7,163 nucleotides of DNA, taken from the NCBI GenBank assembly GCA_007121995.1, contig SKJK01000211.1, positions 1 through 7,163 on the forward strand. The letters run 5' to 3'. This document shows positions 1 through 6,379 of the stretch, one piece after another. Both the position numbers and the translations under genes were made by a program. This DNA is from Desulfobulbaceae bacterium (GTDB lineage: Bacteria > Desulfobacterota > Desulfobulbia > Desulfobulbales > Desulfobulbaceae). Every line of letters begins with the position of its first letter. Positions within the stretch are counted from its first letter, which is position 1. A model generated the notes under the pieces. It saw only the letters and a list, made by a program, of their open reading frames with translations, had not been told where the DNA came from and ran no database searches.

Positions 1-60
1 AAAGACCAGTATGGTTGTTGCCGCCCTGCGTGAAACCGCTCCCACCTTCGCCGCATTCAT
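1..60 (-). CDS. Start of an unidentified protein, possibly the P-loop half of a split kinase (partial)
   Basis: Only the first 20 codons are inside the window; the gene runs off the left edge. The ATG (rc of 58-60) overlaps the stop codon of the upstream kinase gene as ATGA, a typical translational-coupling arrangement. The peptide begins MNAAKVGAVSRRAA and then enters a hydrophobic stretch, TTILVF, that could be the beta strand leading into a Walker A loop. Many COG2187 proteins carry a P-loop ATPase domain directly after the phosphotransferase-like domain, so this ORF may be that second half encoded separately. That is inference: no Walker motif is visible. A competing ATG at 54-56 in another frame gives an Arg- and Trp-rich, less protein-like sequence. 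There is no clear Shine-Dalgarno sequence. Confidence 0.4.
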   Translation of the reverse strand, partial: MNAAKVGAVSRRAATTILVF

Positions 61-1073
61 GTTGCGGCGTACCGGGCGGCAAGTTGGAAATATTGCGCGG
101 CCTTGAGGAAACAATCCGCCCGGACCGATTCCGTCACCGTTGGATCATTCGCCGTGAACAGCCTGATTTTTCCGCGCACAACTGCCCGATAGCACTTGTA
201 AAAATCCATCACCTCCATCAATCCGGAATCAGCTGTTCTGCTGATAAAGGTATCAATAAATTGCCGTGACATTGTCTCCAGACCATGAAAATCCAGGTCC
301 ATAACCAGAAAAGCAACATCGCTGGCCACATCACAGTAGCGAAAACGCTCATTGAACTCAATACAATCATAAATGTATACTTTATCAGCCAGGCAGATAT
401 TCGCAGAATAAAGATCACCGTGACAATCACGAATAAACCGACCTTGAATGCGTTGCGCAAAGAGCTCCTTTCTGGCAAGAAATTGCCGTGCATATGCAGA
501 GAGCAGTCTGAACCGATCCTTTGTCAATCCTCCCTGACCTATGAAGGGTTCGATCTGGCTGAAATTTTCTAAAACATTGACGCCAACCGCCGCGGCGGTA
601 CCAAATTGGTTGATTTTTTCCCCGCTTTCCGCCCGCTGATAAAAATCCGCCAGCACCTCCACCAGGCCATCGATATGCTCTGGTTGCAAACCGCCGGACG
701 CGATAAGTTGCGGCATCATCCGTTCTTCCGGCATCCGTACCATTTGGACGCCATATTCCACCACCTCCCCGGTACCTTCCAGTACCCACCCCCCTTGCGG
801 GGGAACGGTCACTGTAACCACACCGAGATAGATGTCCGGACAGAGACGACGGTTCAGCATCAGTTCCTGGTGGCAGTAAAACCGCCGCTTTTCCAGGGTA
901 GTGAAATCAAGAAATCCGAAATTCACCGGTTTTTTGAACTTATAGACATAAGCACCGGCAAGGATCACATACGAGATATGAGTCTGGACAAGGCGGATAT
1001 CGACTGCGGGGTGCGCATAGCACTCCGGCTGCAATAAGGCCTGCACAAAAGGGGGAAGATGGGTATTCGTCAT
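57..1073 (-). CDS. Aminoglycoside-phosphotransferase-like kinase (COG2187 type)
   Basis: A 338-residue protein of the APH/protein-kinase-like fold. The N-terminal part holds the probable nucleotide-binding lysine region (YKFKKPVNFGFLDFTT, residues 44-59), followed by a segment typical of the family, EKRRFYCHQELMLNRRL (61-77). The catalytic Brenner-type motif is HGDLYSAN (H218, D220, N225), and the metal-binding acidic residue is probably D236 in YDCIEFNERF. All key residues are present, so it should be an active phosphotransferase, but the substrate is unknown; COG2187 members are not demonstrated antibiotic-resistance enzymes. The predicted protein is soluble. It matches the N-terminal domain of the longer 'bifunctional phosphotransferase/ATP-binding' proteins and lacks their C-terminal P-loop domain, which may be the overlapping next gene. 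The start is well supported by GGAGG at 1081-1085 (minus strand), 7 bases before the ATG. It is transcribed divergently from larB. Confidence 0.88.
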   Translation of the reverse strand: MTNTHLPPFVQALLQPECYAHPAVDIRLVQTHISYVILAGAYVYKFKKPVNFGFLDFTTLEKRRFYCHQELMLNRRLCPDIYLGVVTVTVPPQGGWVLEGTGEVVEYGVQMVRMPEERMMPQLIASGGLQPEHIDGLVEVLADFYQRAESGEKINQFGTAAAVGVNVLENFSQIEPFIGQGGLTKDRFRLLSAYARQFLARKELFAQRIQGRFIRDCHGDLYSANICLADKVYIYDCIEFNERFRYCDVASDVAFLVMDLDFHGLETMSRQFIDTFISRTADSGLMEVMDFYKCYRAVVRGKIRLFTANDPTVTESVRADCFLKAAQYFQLAARYAAT

Positions 1074-1080
1074 GGGATGT

Positions 1081-1085
1081 CCTCC
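1081..1085 (-). promoter_or_regulatory. Strong ribosome binding site of the kinase gene
   Basis: GGAGG on the minus strand lies 7 bases before the ATG at 1071-1073. It is the best Shine-Dalgarno match in the window and fixes the start of the kinase gene. Confidence 0.75.
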
Positions 1086-1149
1086 GGCCGCACCTGACGG
1101 TCCGATTACTCATATCGGTTGACGGCAATCTAACAGAACAGGTCCAAGG

Positions 1150-1164
1150 CGTAAACTGTTTACG
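1150..1164. promoter_or_regulatory. Palindrome, possible operator
   Basis: CGTAAACTGTTTACG is a perfect inverted repeat of 7-base arms around a single central T. Its position between two divergent genes, overlapping a possible minus-strand -35 element (TTTACG) for the kinase, is what one expects of a repressor site. The regulator is not identifiable. A chance palindrome cannot be excluded. Confidence 0.35.
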
Positions 1165-1269
1165 TCCTGCTTGTCCCATGGTAGGTTCGTAGCCGCTGAG
1201 CGGTTTCAGGAGATACAAGGCAACAAGCACTGCAATCTTCCGATCATGGCCGTGCGAGTCAAGCCGGAT

Positions 1270-1283
1270 CGCCCCGAAGGGCG
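1270..1283 (+). other. Small GC hairpin
   Basis: CGCCC and GGGCG form a 5-bp stem around a CGAA tetraloop. The GCGGCG on its 3' side (1281-1286) could instead pair with CGCCGC at 1309-1314, giving two mutually exclusive structures. It is only relevant if the region is transcribed, which the sequence does not show. No T-tract follows on the plus strand. Confidence 0.25.
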
Positions 1284-1441
1284 GCGGGTGACGACCTATT
1301 TAAAAAAACGCCGCACCTACTCCCTGGCGACAGGACAGCATACCCGAATTCAACTCCAGCCGTCACGGATACAAGAATATACCTCTACGAAATGCCCAGT
1401 AGGCACAAGCGGATGAACCAGCTTTTTCAGGACCGATCGAG

Positions 1442-1470
1442 GTCACAGATTGTCGCCAGGCAAGGATAAT
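1442..1470 (+). promoter_or_regulatory. Possible larB promoter giving an almost leaderless mRNA
   Basis: GTCACA (1442-1447; 4 of 6 to TTGACA), a 17-base spacer and GATAAT (1465-1470; 5 of 6 to TATAAT). Transcription would begin around 1476-1478, leaving fewer than 10 bases before the larB ATG at 1485. This agrees with the absence of a correctly spaced Shine-Dalgarno sequence: the only candidate, AAGGA at 1462-1466, is 18 bases away. One arm of the spaced inverted repeat (1451-1460) lies inside the spacer. The case is weak and based on consensus matching only. Confidence 0.3.
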
Positions 1471-1484
1471 ATTTTCACCCTCTC

Positions 1485-2240
1485 ATGAACAAACAACATC
1501 TTTCCGACCTACTCCATCAGGTGCGCACCGGAAACTTGACAGTCAACAACGCCCTAGATCGACTGCGCAACTGGCCTGTTGAGATCCTGCACTCAGCCCG
1601 TCTCGACCATCACCGCACTCTGCGCACCGGATACCCTGAAGCGGTTTTCGGCGAGAACAAGTCCGCCGACCAACTGATCGAGACCATTGGCGCCCTGCAG
1701 CAGGCCTCAGCCGTTGTGCTGGCGACCAGAGTCTCTTCGGTTAAAGCGGCAGCCGTCACCACCCGCCTGGACGGCCTCACCTACCATCCCGAAGCCAGAA
1801 TCATTACCGGCAACGACCGCTTCATTCCCCGGGACATCGCTGCCGGGACAGTTGCCATCGTCACTGCAGGCACCTCGGACAAACCGGTTGCCGAAGAGGC
1901 ACGAATAACCCTGCAATGGTATGGTCACCCCGTTGAAACCGTCTATGATGCCGGTGTGGCTGGTATTCATCGCATTCTGGCCCACAGCGACCTTCTCCAA
2001 CGCAGTCAGGTTATTATCGTCGCAGCCGGCATGGAAGGCGCTCTTCCCTCGGTGGTTGCCGGCATGACCGCTGCACCGGTCATCGGAGTACCCACCAGCG
2101 TCGGCTATGGTGCCGGCCTGGGTGGGTTTGCCGCACTTCTCGGCATGCTGAACAGTTGTGCTCCAGGCCTGGCTGTTGTTAACATTGACAATGGGTTCGG
2201 CGCAGCTTGCATGGCTGCTGCCATTAACCGGAGCACCTGA
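1485..2240 (+). CDS. larB: LarB, nickel-pincer cofactor synthesis (NaAD carboxylase/hydrolase)
   Basis: LarB carboxylates the pyridine ring of nicotinic acid adenine dinucleotide and hydrolyses the phosphoanhydride. This gives the biscarboxylic mononucleotide that LarE and LarC convert to the nickel-pincer nucleotide of lactate racemase and related 2-hydroxyacid racemases/epimerases. The protein has 251 residues, normal for the family. It has an N-terminal helical region (1-60) and a PurE-like (AIR carboxylase) domain with TAGTSDKPVAEEA (127-139), YDAGVAGIHR (154-163), AAGMEGALPSVVAGM (180-194), GVPTSVGYGAG (201-211) and NIDNGFGA (233-240). C225 in LNSCAPG and E184 in GMEGALP fit the nucleophilic cysteine and the acidic residue described for the Lactobacillus enzyme (positions from memory). 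The N-terminus MNKQHLSDLLHQVRTG matches the family pattern and supports this ATG despite a poor ribosome site. No larA, larC or larE is in the window. Confidence 0.93.
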   Translation: MNKQHLSDLLHQVRTGNLTVNNALDRLRNWPVEILHSARLDHHRTLRTGYPEAVFGENKSADQLIETIGALQQASAVVLATRVSSVKAAAVTTRLDGLTYHPEARIITGNDRFIPRDIAAGTVAIVTAGTSDKPVAEEARITLQWYGHPVETVYDAGVAGIHRILAHSDLLQRSQVIIVAAGMEGALPSVVAGMTAAPVIGVPTSVGYGAGLGGFAALLGMLNSCAPGLAVVNIDNGFGAACMAAAINRST

Positions 2241-2262
2241 GCGTCTTTTTCACAAAAAGCGC
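2241..2262 (+). terminator. Hairpin right after larB, weak terminator candidate
   Basis: Starting at the base after the larB stop codon, GCG-t-CTTTTT (2241-2250) pairs with AAAAAGCGC (2254-2262), with one bulged T and a three-base loop. The stem is AT-rich in its upper part, and the bases that follow (TTCCCACC) do not form a T-tract, so a classical intrinsic terminator is not well supported. Its position between larB and the secDF promoter makes some role in separating the two transcripts possible. Confidence 0.3.
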
Positions 2263-2271
2263 TTCCCACCA

Positions 2272-2300
2272 TTGCGTCAAGCATTGTAACAACGTATAAT
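2272..2300 (+). promoter_or_regulatory. Sigma70-type promoter of the secDF operon
   Basis: TTGCGT (2272-2277), a 17-base spacer and a perfect TATAAT (2295-2300). Spacing and position are ideal: transcription would start near 2307 and give a leader of about 58 bases before the secDF ATG at 2365. It lies outside any coding sequence, just after larB. It indicates that secDF and the genes behind it can be expressed independently of larB. Confidence 0.65.
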
Positions 2301-2364
2301 CAAAAAATTTTGCGCACGCATTCAGTCCCCATCGTCGAGACATCCAGTAACAGGTACTTTGTCC

Positions 2365-4932
2365 ATGAATACCAGCTTGAAACTTAAAATAGGGTCCGTC
2401 TTTCTTCTTCTCATTTTTTCAGCTCTGGTTCTGTATCCCTCCCTGACCGACGATGTACCTGAGTGGTGGCAGCAGTACATGGCACCCGCTGGTCTCAAAC
2501 TCGGCCTGGATCTGCAGGGAGGAATACACGTCGTCCTCCGGGTTGATATTGACAAAGCGGTCGAGAACTCGCTTGATTTTGCCGCGACGGATTTCAGGAC
2601 CATTCTTGCTCAGAAAAATATCAACGCTGTTCGTATTGATTCAGGATCACCCAAGGCTATCCTTTTTGCCCTGCCGAATATTGGCGCCTTGCAGACGGTG
2701 GAACAGGTTCTCAATGACAGTTTTCCTAATCTTGACTCCCAGATCGAAGCTGAAGAAGGCACTTTTCCCCGGGTTCTCCTGCGACTCAATCGAGATGAGA
2801 TCGACTTTATTGAAAAAAATGCGGTCATTCAGTCTCTTGAAATAATACGCAACAGAATCGATCAATTCGGGGTGGCAGAACCGGTCGTCCTCCGTCAAGG
2901 GGAAGACCAGATCATCGTCCAGCTCCCCGGAGTCAGCGACCCGGACCGGGCCATGGCGCTCATAGGTCAGACCGCGCAACTGGAATTCAAACTGGTTGCA
3001 GAAGCCCCCGGTGTCATCCCAGCCCAATTAGTCACCGAGGCGGTGGAAGCCGGACATTGGCAGGAGGGCGACAGTAGAAGGCAGTTGAACCTGGCGGTAC
3101 AGCACAGACTGCCTCGCGGCACGGAAATCTATTTCGAGCGGGTGGTCGACAACTTCACCAGACAGGAATCCCGAGTGCCCATTCTCCTGGAAAGCCCGAT
3201 TCTGATGACCGGTGATATGGTCAAAAACGCCCAGGTCCGCATTGGTGGTACCTTCAACGAACCGTATGTCAGCCTTGACCTCACCGGCCACGGCGGCCAG
3301 GTGTTCGCCAACATCACCGAAGAGAACGTCGGCAGGCGGCTTGCTATTATTCTTGACGAAAATGTCCGTTCCGCTCCGGTTATCCGAGAACGGATTCTCG
3401 GCGGCAGCGCTCAGATCTCGGGCAACTTCACCCATGAAGAAGCCACCGACCTGGCCATTGTCCTGCGGGTCGGCGCCCTGCCTGCTCCGGTGGATGTGAT
3501 ACAGAATCTGACAGTTGGGGCCAGCCTGGGCCAGGATTCCATCAATAAAGGCATCTTTTCCGGTCTGCTGGGAGCCGTGCTGGTCATATCTTTCATGATC
3601 ATCTATTATCGGCTGTCCGGTCTTATCGCCAACGTGGCCCTGGCCCTGAATATCCTGCTGCTTTTTGTTGGCCTTGCCTTGTTCGGCGCCACTCTGACCC
3701 TGCCCGGTATCGCTGGCATCATCCTCTCCGTCGGTATGGCGGTGGATGCCAACGTTTTGATTTTTGAACGGATGCGGGAGGAATTTGCCCTGGGCAAATC
3801 ACCAAAGGCAGGTGTTGATTCCGGCTTCAACAAAGCGTACTGGAGTATTGTCGACGCCCAGTTGACCACCCTGATCACCGCCCTGGTGCTGTTCCTGTTC
3901 GGAACCGGCCCCATCAAAGGATTTGCCATCACCCTGAGCCTGGGCATCATCTTCAATCTTTTTGCCGTGCTGTTCGTCAGTCGTCTGATCTATGATACCA
4001 TGTTCAGCTTCAAACGACTCAAGGCTATCCGTTTTTTCAGCCTGATCGGCACAACAAATTTCGACTTCATGGGGTTCCGGAAGATTGCCTTTGCCATCTC
4101 TGGAGTTCTCGTATTGTTCGGAGGCATTGCCTGCGTGGAAATAGTCCGCGGCCAAGCCAACCTCGGGGTTGATTTCACCGGTGGCAGCATGTTGCAATAC
4201 AAGGCAGAAAGGTCCTTTACCCTGGAAGAAGTTCGCGGTGCGCTGACAAACGGCGGCTTTGCCGGAGTCGACCTGCAACGGGTGACCAATGAAGATCGAC
4301 TCATTGTCAAAATAAAAGAGGCGATGGAGACCATTGGTGATGAAAGTGACCAGATCACTGCAATCCTGGTCAACGAACTGGCGGATAAAGGCTTTTCCAT
4401 GGAAAGCAAATCGGAAATCGGCGCCTCCATTTCAGCGGATCTCCGTAGCAAAGCAATTTTATCCATCGCGCTGTCCATGCTGGGGGTGGTGCTGTATCTT
4501 GCCCTGCGCTTTGACCTCCGCTTTGGCCTGGCCGCCACAGTAGCCACATTTCACGATGTTCTGGTTGCTGTCGGTATCTTTTGGTTATTCAATAAAGAAA
4601 TCACCCTGCTGATCGTCACTGCCCTGCTCACCCTGGCAGGCTACTCCCTCAACGATACCGTGGTCGTTTTTGATCGCATTCGCGAAAATATGCGTAAAAA
4701 CGATGAGCTGCCTTTTTTTCAAGTCATCAACAACAGTATCAACCAGATTTTAGCCCGGTCCGTGATCACCACTCTGACTCTCCTGTTCACTGTGGCTGCT
4801 CTCTTTTTCTTCGGCGGCATCGCCATTCACGACTTTTCCTTTGTTCTCCTCATTGGCCTGGTCGTCGGCATGTATTCCTCCGTCTTCATTGCCAGCCCCT
4901 TACTTACCTTTAAATGGAACAAACATGACTGA
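2365..4932 (+). CDS. secDF: Protein translocase subunit SecDF (SecD-SecF fusion)
   Basis: An RND-superfamily membrane protein that uses the proton motive force to help SecYEG-SecA pull exported proteins across the inner membrane. It has 855 residues from ATG 2365; a TTG at 2359 would add two. SecD half: first membrane segment at 11-27, DLQGG (49-53), a large periplasmic P1 region with NRIDQFGVAEP, then five membrane segments from about 396 to 555, including VDANVLIFERM (from 460, with D461 as a likely proton-relay aspartate). SecF half: a new membrane segment near 573-592, GVDFTGG (602-607 region), a short periplasmic domain, then membrane segments with DTVVVFDRIREN (D764, D770). In all, twelve membrane segments are expected. 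The join lies around residues 555-570, in a cytoplasmic loop, with no stop codon. A weak AGG (2352-2354) is 10 bases before the start. No yajC lies upstream. The last 8 bases overlap the next gene. Confidence 0.96.
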   Translation: MNTSLKLKIGSVFLLLIFSALVLYPSLTDDVPEWWQQYMAPAGLKLGLDLQGGIHVVLRVDIDKAVENSLDFAATDFRTILAQKNINAVRIDSGSPKAILFALPNIGALQTVEQVLNDSFPNLDSQIEAEEGTFPRVLLRLNRDEIDFIEKNAVIQSLEIIRNRIDQFGVAEPVVLRQGEDQIIVQLPGVSDPDRAMALIGQTAQLEFKLVAEAPGVIPAQLVTEAVEAGHWQEGDSRRQLNLAVQHRLPRGTEIYFERVVDNFTRQESRVPILLESPILMTGDMVKNAQVRIGGTFNEPYVSLDLTGHGGQVFANITEENVGRRLAIILDENVRSAPVIRERILGGSAQISGNFTHEEATDLAIVLRVGALPAPVDVIQNLTVGASLGQDSINKGIFSGLLGAVLVISFMIIYYRLSGLIANVALALNILLLFVGLALFGATLTLPGIAGIILSVGMAVDANVLIFERMREEFALGKSPKAGVDSGFNKAYWSIVDAQLTTLITALVLFLFGTGPIKGFAITLSLGIIFNLFAVLFVSRLIYDTMFSFKRLKAIRFFSLIGTTNFDFMGFRKIAFAISGVLVLFGGIACVEIVRGQANLGVDFTGGSMLQYKAERSFTLEEVRGALTNGGFAGVDLQRVTNEDRLIVKIKEAMETIGDESDQITAILVNELADKGFSMESKSEIGASISADLRSKAILSIALSMLGVVLYLALRFDLRFGLAATVATFHDVLVAVGIFWLFNKEITLLIVTALLTLAGYSLNDTVVVFDRIRENMRKNDELPFFQVINNSINQILARSVITTLTLLFTVAALFFFGGIAIHDFSFVLLIGLVVGMYSSVFIASPLLTFKWNKHD

Positions 4933-5668
4933 GGGACATTTGCCGGAACACTTCCAGCCGACCACGGCAGATCAACCCTTGACCTTTGTCTGTCATCCCG
5001 GGGTCCCCTGCTTCACCGAATGCTGCCGGGAACTGGACCTCGCCCTGTCGCCTTATGATGTGCTCCGGCTCAAACAGCGCCTGCAGATCTCCTCAACCAG
5101 GTTTCTCGAACAATACGTACTCATCGAGCAGGATGAACAACAGAATCTGCCAACCTGCTACCTGACCATGGTCGACGATGGACGGGCCAGTTGCGTTTTT
5201 CTCTGTAAAACTGGCTGTTCCGTATACGCTGATCGGCCGGGAAGCTGCCGCGGGTATCCCGTAGGGCGAGGCGCTTCACAAACAAGAACATCACTGCCAG
5301 AGGAAACGTTGGTACTGATCCGCGAGCCCCATTGCCAGGGGTTCGCAGAATCATCGGATACCCAGACCGTGGCAACCTATCTTCATAGCCAAGGTATGGA
5401 GGCATACAACCAAAAGAATGATCTGCTGCTGCCCCTTCTCCAGCACTGTCGTATCCAAAGTGGACAGTTTCGCCCGTCACGCCATCAATGCCATCAGTTT
5501 ATCCTGGCACTCTACGATCTCGACCAATTCAGGCTGGACATGACGGCAGGGCATATCGCTCTGCAGCGCCCCCTGCAGCCCGGCCATCTGCGCGGCCTGG
5601 CTGGTGATGACGAAGAGCTGTTACTCCTTGGCGTCCACTGGTTGCTTCAGGAATTTTTCAGAGAATAA
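4925..5668 (+). CDS. YkgJ-family cysteine-cluster protein
   Basis: A 247-residue soluble protein with twelve cysteines. The N-terminal signature is C-x5-C-x3-CC (C23, C29, C33, C34). The second conserved block is CKTGCSVYADRPGSCRGYP (C94, C98, C108), which carries the 'Y-x-RP-x-x-CR-x-YP' pattern of the YkgJ/CxxCxxCC family (PF03692). These cysteines are thought to bind zinc or an iron-sulfur cluster; the function is unknown. Further cysteines (C78, C90, C137, C175, C189) and a C-terminal region after about 145 are less typical and probably lineage-specific. The ATG at 4925 overlaps the secDF stop codon by 8 bases, with GGAA at 4916-4919 as a weak ribosome site, so translation is probably coupled to secDF. 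The frame stays open upstream to 4841, but that part is inside secDF and lacks family resemblance, so I chose the later ATG. Confidence 0.85.
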   Translation: MTEGHLPEHFQPTTADQPLTFVCHPGVPCFTECCRELDLALSPYDVLRLKQRLQISSTRFLEQYVLIEQDEQQNLPTCYLTMVDDGRASCVFLCKTGCSVYADRPGSCRGYPVGRGASQTRTSLPEETLVLIREPHCQGFAESSDTQTVATYLHSQGMEAYNQKNDLLLPLLQHCRIQSGQFRPSRHQCHQFILALYDLDQFRLDMTAGHIALQRPLQPGHLRGLAGDDEELLLLGVHWLLQEFFRE

Positions 5669-5673
5669 CCACC

Positions 5674-6369
5674 ATGTCTTCTGCACGTCCGCCCTTTACT
5701 CAGCCACCTCCAGCACTTTCCTGCGCCGCGGATCGCCTCCAACAGCTCAGAGAAATCAGCGCACCTTACTGCCTCGCTGAAGGGGGTTCCCACGGACCCG
5801 ATCACAGCGAGCGAGTCCTGAGGACTGCCCTGGTTATTGGTCGCAGCATGATGGCCCGTAGCGACATCCTCGCCCCGGCGGCACTCCTGCACGATATTGG
5901 CCGAAAAGAAGAGCGCACAAGCCGAGGAAAAATATGCCATGCGCAGTGCGGCGCCGAAATCGCCGCTGAACTGTTGAAAAAGACCGGGTACAGTGAGGAG
6001 GTCATTGAGGCCATCTGTCACTGTATACGTACCCATCGGTTTCGTGGCGGGAGAGCTCCCGAATCCCTTGAAGCCAAAATCCTTTTCGATGCCGACAAGC
6101 TGGACTCCATTGGAGCTGTCGGTATCGGTCGAGCCTTTCTCTTTGCCGGTCAGATTGGTGCCCGCCTGCACAATCCGGAGCAGGACCACACCCAGACCAG
6201 GGCATATTCTCTGGAAGATACCGCCTACCGAGAGTTTCGGGTCAAGATGTCCCGAGTCAAACAGCAGATGCTCACCCCAATCGGACGCCAAATAGCGGAA
6301 AAACGGCACGCGTTCATGGAATTTTTTTTCGACCAACTCACCAGGGAGACATCAGGTATCCTGTCCTGA
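5674..6369 (+). CDS. HD-domain phosphohydrolase (YedJ-like)
   Basis: A 231-residue metal-dependent phosphohydrolase of the HD superfamily; members hydrolyse phosphate esters of nucleotides or related compounds, but the substrate here cannot be told. The metal ligands are visible in order: H44 in SHGPDHSERVLR, the H73-D74 pair in LLHDIGRKEE, a histidine in ICHCIRTHRFRG (H116 or H121) and D141 in LFDADKLDSIGAVGIGRA. H89 in ICHAQCGAEIAAELL adds another conserved-looking histidine. The pattern and length are close to E. coli YedJ-type proteins. The first 25 residues are proline-rich and look disordered. There is no signal peptide or membrane segment. The gene begins 5 bases after the YkgJ-like stop codon, with a weak purine-rich ribosome site (GAGA at 5661-5664), as expected inside an operon with secDF. 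Confidence 0.88.
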   Translation: MSSARPPFTQPPPALSCAADRLQQLREISAPYCLAEGGSHGPDHSERVLRTALVIGRSMMARSDILAPAALLHDIGRKEERTSRGKICHAQCGAEIAAELLKKTGYSEEVIEAICHCIRTHRFRGGRAPESLEAKILFDADKLDSIGAVGIGRAFLFAGQIGARLHNPEQDHTQTRAYSLEDTAYREFRVKMSRVKQQMLTPIGRQIAEKRHAFMEFFFDQLTRETSGILS

Positions 6370-6379
6370 TACGTTGCCA

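Larger units (their letters stand above)
1074..1484. other. Divergent intergenic region without a recognised gene
   Basis: This 411-base stretch separates the divergent kinase and larB genes. I see no tRNA, no riboswitch consensus I recognise and no convincing coding sequence. It contains a 15-bp palindrome (1150-1164), a GC hairpin with a CGAA loop (1270-1283) followed by an A-rich stretch (1302-1308), a possible alternative pairing of GCGGCG (1281-1286) with CGCCGC (1309-1314), and a 10-bp inverted repeat whose arms are 118 bases apart (1323-1332 and 1451-1460). Minus-strand elements resembling TTTACG and TAGATT with 17 bases between them could be a weak kinase promoter overlapping the palindrome. 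Confidence 0.5.

Noticed and set aside
218..493. Minus-strand ORF with a hydrophobic, membrane-like translation
   Set aside because: It is an alternate-frame shadow inside the kinase gene, which has the catalytic motifs; the hydrophobicity arises from the frame shift.
940..1230. Minus-strand 96-codon ORF overlapping the kinase start
   Set aside because: It overlaps the well-supported kinase start in another frame, and its second half is a shadow of that gene.
1171..1416. 81-codon plus-strand ORF in the kinase-larB gap
   Set aside because: It begins with TTG, has no ribosome site, and its translation is rich in basic residues with no family resemblance. The internal ATG at 1246 also lacks a ribosome site.
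1200..1484. Riboswitch (nickel/cobalt, cobalamin, c-di-GMP or similar) upstream of larB
   Set aside because: I looked for the conserved cores and found none. Only generic short stems are present, and the candidate promoter lies downstream of them.
2241..2262. Strong intrinsic terminator after larB
   Set aside because: The hairpin has a bulge and an AT-rich stem and is not followed by a T-tract, so it is kept only as a weak candidate.
3799..4547. Long minus-strand ORFs opposite secDF
   Set aside because: They are antisense to clearly conserved SecD/SecF motifs and have compositions typical of shadow frames.
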